The notes below the pieces were generated by a model, which saw nothing but the letters and a program-made list of their open reading frames with translations, was not told the DNA's origin and made no database searches. From contig OZ020304.1 in NCBI GenBank assembly GCA_963971305.1, positions 1,798,001 through 1,862,000 of the forward strand: a stretch of 64,000 nt of DNA. Direction: 5' to 3'. The position numbers and the translations under genes are program-made. The stretch comes from Arcuatula senhousia (lineage: Eukaryota > Mollusca > Bivalvia > Mytilida > Mytilidae). Numbering within the stretch: position 1 is the first letter of the stretch; the number at the start of each line of letters is the position of its first letter. Shown here piece after piece: positions 57,060 to 64,000 of the stretch.

Positions 57060-57375
57060 CAAATGAGTGCAAAGGTTGGTTTGTCGTAGTATTTTGTTTT
57101 GTCTTCCTTAACCGGATTTGACACTCTGAATTGGAAATTAGCAGTACAGCAGCACGACCGGTGTGCTATAGCAGGCAGGAACCGCTTACTCTTCCAGGGC
57201 ACCTGAATTTACTCTTGTTAGGACTTGAGGTCGCGTTGTTGATTTCCGTTTGGTTGATTTTGTGTTCTTTGTTTCTTTGTTTCTTGTTTGTTTACTGGTT
57301 TTGTCGTTGCCCATTTGGACTTTTGACACTCGAATGTTCCATTGGTGCCTCTTTACTTCTTTCTTTGAAATCATG
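57060..57375 (+). repeat. Repeat family Y copy, inverted
   Basis: GGTTTGTCGTAGTATTTTGT, AGCAGGCAGGAACCGCTTAC, TTGGACTTTTGACACTCGAA, CATTGGTGCCTCTTTACTTC. Confidence 0.75.
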
Positions 57376-57529
57376 AAGGACAGAATGAAATATTATTTCT
57401 CTTTTATGAAATAAAATGTGGGTAAAAAGTATTTTGAAACAGTATTAAAAGAACAATAAAGAAACACCTAACACAAGTGATTTTCCTTTTTGTTTTTCAA
57501 AATTAATATGAATACAGTTAACCTATGTG

Positions 57530-57767
57530 GATATAGATCCATTTTCCCTTTCGTTATTAATTTTCCTTTTCGTCATTCATTTTCCTTTCCGATTTTGAAT
57601 AGGAAAATGACCCGACGAATTTTTTATTTTTTTTTTATATTGAATAGGAAAATTACTCAAAAAGACACATTTTCCTTTTCAATTTTTTTTTATTTTGAAT
57701 AGGAAAATGACCCATTTTCTTTTCGTTTTTTTCATTTTCCATTTCAAAATCAAAAAGGAAAATGAAC
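57530..57767. repeat. Low-complexity block of ATTTTCCTTTTC / AATAGGAAAATGA words
   Basis: TTTTGAATAGGAAAATGACCC or close forms occur at ~57592 and ~57690 with TTTTCCTTTTC words between, on both strands. The same words resume at 59899-59975, so the X element landed inside this block. Confidence 0.7.
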
Positions 57768-59898
57768 AAGAGGCTCCCAGGAGCCTGAATCGCTCACCTG
57801 ACATATGTGCCTGAAGTATAGGTTATTATGCAAAATCTATTTGACATTGAAAGGGTCATAAGTTTAAAAATGGGGTCATCTGACAATATGGTTTAACTTA
57901 ATGTAGTAATGATTGTACAAAGTAATATTTTAGCAATTGAAACCTTTTAATAATTGTCTTTCCTTAAAACATTTTGGAAAGTGCAAATGCATACACAAAT
58001 AAAATAAAAGGGCAATAATTAGTCCCCTACCGGCGAAAGCCGAAGGGGACTATAGGTTTGCGCTCTGTCCGTCTGTCCGTCTGTCACGCCTCAGTTTTCC
58101 GCATTTTTTTTCTAAACGCTTATAGATAATGAACTGATTTTTAGTATGTGAGTTTACCTTGATGAGTTACAGATCAAGTTTAAGTTTCATGCCGGTCCTT
58201 AAATTTTTATGGGAGTTATGGCCCTTTGAACTTTGAAAATTCACTAAAATTTCAATTTTCCGCACTTTTTTTTCTAAACGCTTATAGATAATGAACTGAT
58301 TTTTGGTATGTGATTTAACCTTGATGAGTTACAGATCAAGTTTGAGTTTCGTGCCGGTTCACAATTTTTTATGGGAGTTATGGCCCTTTGAACTTTGAAA
58401 ATTCACTAAAATACCAGTTTTCCGCTTTTTTTTTTTCTAAACGCTTATAGATAATGAACTGATTTTTGGTATGCGAGTTTACCTTGATGAGTTACAGATC
58501 AAGTTTGAGTTTCGTGCCGATCCACAATTTTTTATGGGAGTTATGGCCCTTTGAACTTTGAAAATTCACTAAAATTTCAGTTTTCCGCACTTTTTTTCTT
58601 AACGCTTATAGATAATGAACTGATTTTTGGTATGTGAGTTAACCTTGATAAGTTACAGATCAAGTTTGAGTTTCGTGCCGATCCACAAATTTTTATGGGG
58701 ATTATGGCTCTTTGAACTTTGAAAATTCACTAAAATATCAGTTTTCCGCTCTTTTTTTCTAAACGCTTATAGATAATGAACTGATTTTTTGTCTTTGAGA
58801 TTAACTTGATGAGTTACAGATCAAGTTTGAGTTTCGTGCCAGTCCACAAATTTTTATGGGAGTTATGGCCCTTTGAAGTTTGAAAATCTATTACAATTTT
58901 CTTTTCTAAACTTTTTTATTGTTCCTTGTAGATAATAAACTAATCAAGTTTAGGTATTCATTTGTTTGACAAATTGTTACCAGTGACTGAAATATGAGGC
59001 CGGTAGGGGACTAAGTATTGTTTTGCAATACTCTCAGAATGCCTGTTCTTTCATGGGTTGTTGGTTCTTCTTCAAAATTTCAGGGCTTGTTGATCATGAT
59101 GTGTTGATTCATTTTGTTCTCAATCAGAATTTAAAAATTCTGTCACCCTTTCTGAGTTATAAGCAAAAAAATGCAGTTTACCCAAATGTTCTATTTTAGC
59201 CACAGCGGCCATGTATTACAACCAATCGAAAATCCCTACATTATTTCTATACACATAATGCTTATAAACAACTATAATAAGTTTGGTTCCAATTGGACTT
59301 AAAGTGTTAGAGGAGTAAACGTTTTCAATGTAATGATGAAATGCTGTGAAAATGCTAAATTTTTACGATCTAAGGGCAATAACTCCTAAAAAGAAAGGTC
59401 CTACAACGTTGATCCTTTTACATATTTTGTAGATCTTGATGTGCTTAACAATATACAATTTAAATTTCTCAAATATCTTTTATAGTTTTCAAGATATTGA
59501 GCTAAACAGGTGCAAAATTTGCAAAAAATCCACAAAAAGGACAATAACTCCTACATGGGTGGTTGGATTTTCTTCAAAATGTCAGGGTAGGTAGATCTTG
59601 AGGTGCTAATTTCTTATACCGATGCCATAATTTTGATATCGTTAGCCGTTTTTGAGTTATTTGCAAAAAACTGCATTTTACCCCTATGTTCTATTTTTAG
59701 TCACAGCGGTCATGTTTTACGACGAATCAAAAATCCCCACATCACTTCTAAGCACCGAATGCTAATGAACAACCATACCAAGTTAAGTTGAAATTGGACT
59801 TATGGTGCCAGAGGAGTTAACGTTTTAAAAAGTTTACGGACGACGGACGCCAAGTGATGACAATAGCTCACATTACTCTTCGGGTCAGGTGAGCTAAA
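57768..59898 (+). mobile_element. X-type repeat element enclosing a pearl/HINE-like element
   Basis: Starts AAGAGGCTCCCAGGAGCC (short palindrome) and GAATCGCTCACCTGA; ends GACGACGGACGCCAAGTGAT, then GCTCACATTACTCTTCGGGT and CAGGTGAGCTAA (hairpin). Two ~490-bp internal units begin near 59045 and 59545. 58020-59012 is an insertion. Confidence 0.65.
58020..59012 (-). mobile_element. Pearl/HINE-like element, five ~174-bp core units, reverse orientation
   Basis: Hairpin end CCCCTACCGGCGAAAGCCGA at 58024, GTCCGTCTGTCCGTCTGTC, then units with ACGCTTATAGATAATGAACT near 58115, 58277, 58439, 58607 and 58763, ending GGCCGGTAGGGGACTAA. Confidence 0.75.
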
Positions 59899-59975
59899 AC
59901 GAAAAGGAAAAGGGTCATTTAAAAGCGAATTATGAAGTCCCATTTTCCTATTCAAAATTGAAAATGAAAATGAAC

Positions 59976-60516
59976 TAGAATTGCAATTGCGAGCAATTGA
60001 ATAGCAGATGTCACCCCAGTTGCCATTTTCGCTAATAACGCAAAACGGTAAATATCGCTTCAAAACTTTTTGGGTAAATTATGAGATAATATATTTGTCT
60101 ATCCACATGCAAAATTTTAGCCGCCCTAGCACCTAGCTAACCGAGATATAAGGCGTCCAAAAATCGGTTCTTCCGGCGGCCATCTTGGAAAAATTTTAAA
60201 CGTCCACGGCACAACTTCAGATGACTACCTTAGAGTTGGCAAAGTTCCATGTCATTCCATTCACCCATCTCCGAGAAAAACGGCAGACAAAATTTTGTGG
60301 AAGAATAATAATGATAGTACGGAAAGCATAGAATAACAATATGTCACCCGACTTTCGTCTGGGGTTACATAATAACGAAAGGGAATTTTGGAAGCTGCAA
60401 TCTCGTTGGTCACTTCAAAAGGAAAACAGAAAATACAATGAGATGTCTGCAGAGACAGAGGGGAACAATTGTAAGATCAGATTTTAACCAGATTGGGGAA
60501 GACGAAGACAAAATCA
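59976..60516. other. Intergenic, nothing recognised
   Basis: No ORF with a domain and no repeat family identified. Confidence 0.5.
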
Positions 60517-61091
60517 TGCTGCGTTCACACTAACAAATAATGCGCATTCAATTCGATTTCAATTCGCATTCAAAAATTTTGACGCGTTCACACATAAAAC
60601 TATTTGAATGCGAATCAATTCGAATTGAAATAATGCGGATTATCCAATTCGCTATGATGATACGTTATTGAATAATTCGCATTCAAGCGCATTGCATTGC
60701 CGTGTGAACGGAAACTTTATTCAATTCGAATTATGTGACAAGTGACCTAAATATATCTAATTGCATCAATTAAAATATATCTAATTGTTTCAATTAGAAA
60801 TAAATATCTAATTGCATCAATTGAAAATTGTCTAAGAATAAAATCCAAAGAAGGGGTCACACATGAACTTTTAACGTTTACGACGTCATAGCAGACTTCC
60901 AGGAACCAAAAATGTCCAATGCAAATTGAGTGGTAAAATATGTGTGAACGGATATCAGTTTCAATTCGAATTGAATGCGAATTGAAGAAACGTGTGAACG
61001 CAAACGACGTTATCGAATTCGCATATAGTTCAATGCGCTTTGATAATGAGGATTGATTGCGCAATAAGTGGTTGTACGTGTGAACGCAGCA
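60517..61091. mobile_element. 575-bp MITE, TGCTGCGTTCACAC ends, TCA target duplication
   Basis: Left end TGCTGCGTTCACAC, right end GTGTGAACGCAGCA, flanked by TCA on both sides (60514-60516, 61092-61094), consistent with PIF/Harbinger-type 3-bp duplications. The interior repeats GTGTGAACG and AATTCGAATTGAATGCG words many times, and a ~30-bp unit (ATATCTAATTGCATCAATT) occurs three times at 60752-60825. Confidence 0.85.
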
Positions 61092-61109
61092 TCAGTAGAT
61101 ATAAAAGAC

Positions 61110-61240
61110 AGGACGGATAATAAAACGCCTGGCGTAAAAAAATACAAACCACACACACAAAATCAACACTCAATCGGCAACGCGAATTGAGTCTCGCGTA
61201 GTAACGAGAGTAAACTCAGTTGCAAGGTCTGATTGTCGTA
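61110..61240 (-). repeat. Repeat family Y fragment
   Basis: AACGCGAATTGAGTCTCGCG, TAGTAACGAGAGTAAACTCA, as in other Y copies. Confidence 0.55.
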
Positions 61241-61914
61241 ACACATCTGTCACCTATATTTCATGACCAATACGCAAATAGAAATTTTTTGACATTTTTT
61301 GAACCAATTACGCCGCAATTTATTTTTTAGTTTAAAGGTTGTAAGAAAATAGGTTGTTTTTTTTTTAAATAAAATTCTATATGGCCCAACATGACCATCT
61401 GCACATGCTCAGAATATATACAATTTCTTTAATTTGTAATAAATAACCAGATAAAAATGTTTTGATGAAAAGATGCACAAATACAAAGGAATATCGATCA
61501 TAAGTCATCAAATAATCAAATAAATTATGATTCTCATTTAGAACACCATTATTCATTTTGATGGACACCCGTACCCAAGTGTCCATTGGTAATATTTACC
61601 TTTAACATTAATTTGGCATAGTGTTGAAAAATAGCAGAGTCTTTGTAACCATCGATGTGTAACTTCGACCTTTCATGACAAAACTTCCAAAAATTTGGTC
61701 TCTGAGGTTATTGGGCCTTATATTGTCACGTACAACAATTAAAATCTAACGAAGCAACATTTTGTCCATCTCGGCTGATATGTTGTAACTATGTTTTACC
61801 ACTTATGGCATAATATGCTATAAACTAAACACACAAAAACCCGGCAAAGGGAGATGTTTCACTATATACATATATATATCTTTTCTGTTGTATAGGTATG
61901 AACAGAATGGAAAC

Positions 61915-62043
61915 CAGGGACGGACCCAGGGGGCCAGACTCTCCACTTTTGGTTTGATATGTAGGAAAGCATTGAAGCATGATCAAAGTGGACCCTACTT
62001 AGCCAGTCAGTCCATTTTTTCCTTCTAAATCTGGATCGGCCAC
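61915..62043. mobile_element. Short MITE with CAGGGACGGACCCAG end
   Basis: Left CAGGGACGGACCCAGGGGG; right CTGGATCGGCCACTTG is its imperfect reverse complement. About 130 bp; hAT-like by end sequence only. Confidence 0.45.
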
Positions 62044-63119
62044 TTGAAGCTGTATCGTTCAATTTCAGCTCTTGCAGTTTGGTTTTCTCACGTTATTTAT
62101 CTGACCCTTCCTTTTCCGAGGTTAGAAAAAAATCAAGAATACATCTTCGAGTGGAAGGGAGAAGAAGGGGTTAAAACGGCTGCTGCTGCCGTGAATACAC
62201 GGAAGGTGGCCACCACCGAAAAAAAGGCAACATAGAGAAGCTCTGAAAAATCGTTACGTCAATAACATTATAAGGGAAATGGAAATGGCACGATATCCCC
62301 TCCATAAAAAGATCAAAGAAACGACTTACATAGCAAAATAAATGACTGGTGTGACTTATCTGCTCAAATGTTAGCCATGTGAGCGATTCAGACCCCTGAA
62401 TGGTCCATTTGTTAATATTTTTTTTATTTATAATACTTGTATTATATACATTTATTACGTCACGTCCCACCTTAACTTCATGTACATGTATCATGTTATT
62501 AGAAAATAGGGTTTTGACACAAAATCATATTTTTTGTGAACTCCAACGTGACCAATCGGTCAATCTGCGCATGCTTATACATTATATTTAAATATATTAA
62601 CAAGATTAAATGATTTGCTGAAATGATGAATTATAACTATACGTCATAAAAAATCATAACATATAATACAAATTTAAAAACCCATTCATTTAATTTGACC
62701 GACAACAGTATCTTAATTATAGTCCGTGTTCGTATATGACTTTAATGGTCATCAGATAGTTAGGCTTTTATTGAACTTTGCCCTTTCACCCACAATTTTT
62801 ATTTTGGTCATAAAACATGGCCTAATTTTTTACACGTATGCACTAATGTAAATGTCCGGAAGACATGATGCCCAGCGTCTTTTTCTGTTATTACGTATGC
62901 ATGAAGTTGATACGGAGAAGTATTTTTGCTTATACCACTATGTCATAAAATGTAACGAGATACCCTGCATTAATCATGCTTTATCAGTAGATAAGGCTAA
63001 ATTCCTGAAAGACCCCCCTCATTAATTATCATAAACTTTCATTTAGCACCCTCTACAGTCCCGTGGTATAAATCAGTTATCCCCCATCGGGCATCCGCCC
63101 TCAGGGGAATAACTAACAC
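62044..63119. other. Intergenic, nothing recognised
   Basis: Short ORFs at 62044-62235 and 62171-62494 overlap on opposite strands and show no domain. AT-rich. Confidence 0.45.
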
Positions 63120-63185
63120 TTGTTCATGACGTTGAAGGCTGCTGGAGGTTGTCCGAATTGCCGCTTGATTGTGGGCTGTGCCACA
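63120..63185 (+). repeat. PLE1 tail fragment, plus orientation
   Basis: CGTTGAAGGCTGCTGGAGGT and TTGATTGTGGGCTGTG match the PLE1 tail. Confidence 0.7.
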
Positions 63186-63246
63186 AACATAAAGTTTCAG
63201 AGGGTTTTCTTAAATCTGGACTGGGCGTGCATAAACTGTATGTAGA

Positions 63247-63612
63247 AGATATTGCGGAATAGGTGTATGTGACACAGCCCACTTAAACCAAGCGACAATT
63301 AAAAAAAAAATACAATGAAAAACAGCCAGCAGACTTCAATGAGGACAAGTCAATGGGTGCTGCTCGCTGTTTTGAGATTGGCATTAGGTCAAAATATAAT
63401 GCATATAATTCAAGCCAAATACGGAAATAGTCAAAGAATGACCTCCTTCTTAAACAAGGAGCAGAAAAAAACATCAAAACGACAGTACAAACAAAAGCTT
63501 TGTCAAATATTCTTAGTTTAAGACAGGGATATATAAATGTGGCGGGGTTCAACTTGTTTTTCGGGTCCAACCTTTCCATATCAATGATCCCTAACAAAGC
63601 ACGAAAATTAAT
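63247..63612 (-). repeat. PLE1 tail fragment, minus orientation
   Basis: Diverged copy of the PLE1 tail (GACACAGCCCACTTAAACC, TTCTTAAACAAGGAGCAG, ATGTGGCGGGGTTCAACTTG), inverted to 63120-63185. Confidence 0.75.
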
Positions 63613-64000
63613 GTTTCCATTCTATCGTTGGTAAAACGTAAAAGCGAGGAAACTGGACACCATTTCCAACAGCATTATCCATCACACGTCAAAACCCACT
63701 ACCTTAAACCAATATTTTGCAAAGTAAATATTTCACAATCCAAAAGCAACATTTTATTCATGTATAGATACCTTTTTGAAAATTGCTCTCCGAAAAATAC
63801 ATTATCTTCTATTGAGTTTAAAGACAAGTCAACAAACTAGAATGAGGAACTCCATGTCCTGTATGAACTCAAGGAATGTTGTCACTGTACCTCTGAAGGG
63901 GTCTGAAATATAGAATTAAAAGTCCATGGTTTTGTTTGTGTGATTGCTCTGTTGATTTTAAGGCCCCGTCGTAGGTAGTTCAACAATGGCACTAAAATCA
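63613..64000. other. Right edge, nothing recognised
   Basis: A 70-aa ORF at 63628-63840 has no domain. Confidence 0.4.

Overview
The window looks like a bivalve mollusc chromosome, most probably a mussel of the Mytilus type. It is AT-rich and has short exons in long introns. It carries a C1q-domain gene with a coiled coil (a family greatly expanded in bivalves), many Penelope-like reverse-transcriptase remnants, and pearl/HINE-type elements built from ~170-bp tandem cores. There is no bacterial or viral gene organisation. The species assignment is inference; no sequence search was possible.

Layout. (1) 1-14,482, minus strand: the first ten coding exons (211 residues) of a Misshapen/MAP4K4-TNIK-MINK1-type Ste20 kinase. 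All splice phases agree and the gene runs off the left edge. Its introns hold a 5'-truncated RTE-like LINE with a 14-bp target duplication, a 64-bp tandem repeat that copies a splice acceptor, a tRNA-derived SINE and several other repeats. (2) 15-18.2 kb: a fold-back element and a decayed hAT transposon whose two ends are flanked by eight C residues. (3) 18,546-19,973, plus strand: an intronless ORF encoding two ubiquitin-like domains followed by a degenerate von Willebrand A domain, the least familiar protein here. (4) 20-33 kb: nested mobile DNA. This includes a broken Penelope-like copy, a ~7.7-kb unit bounded by ~0.55-kb inverted repeats and enclosing a C2H2 zinc-finger exon, and a 673-bp MITE with a precise empty-site counterpart.

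(5) 33.2-38.8 kb, minus strand: two neighbouring genes for secreted, low-complexity proteins (343 and 476 aa). Each has a signal-peptide exon, a phase-1 intron and one large exon, so they look like divergent tandem paralogues. (6) 43.3-48.9 kb, minus strand: a three-exon gene for a 92-aa secreted peptide with eight cysteines in the mature part. Its introns hold a second Penelope-like copy (inverted relative to the first) and a direct-repeat element carrying hammerhead-ribozyme-like motifs. (7) 51.5-53.5 kb, plus strand: a two-exon C1q-domain gene, followed by a 3' fragment of a second C1q gene. (8) 54-64 kb: repeats only, including Penelope fragments, nested pearl/HINE-like elements and a 575-bp MITE with a TCA target duplication.

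The most interesting signals are: a dispersed ~390-bp tandem family (RZ1) with a hammerhead-ribozyme core whose helices can be paired by eye; a second direct repeat with a related core (RZ2); the Ubl-Ubl-vWA gene; duplicated splice acceptors inside the kinase gene; and the Cys-rich secreted peptide gene. The protein-coding genes do not form one pathway. The kinase is intracellular signalling, while the C1q protein, the Cys-rich peptide and the paralogue pair are all predicted to be secreted.
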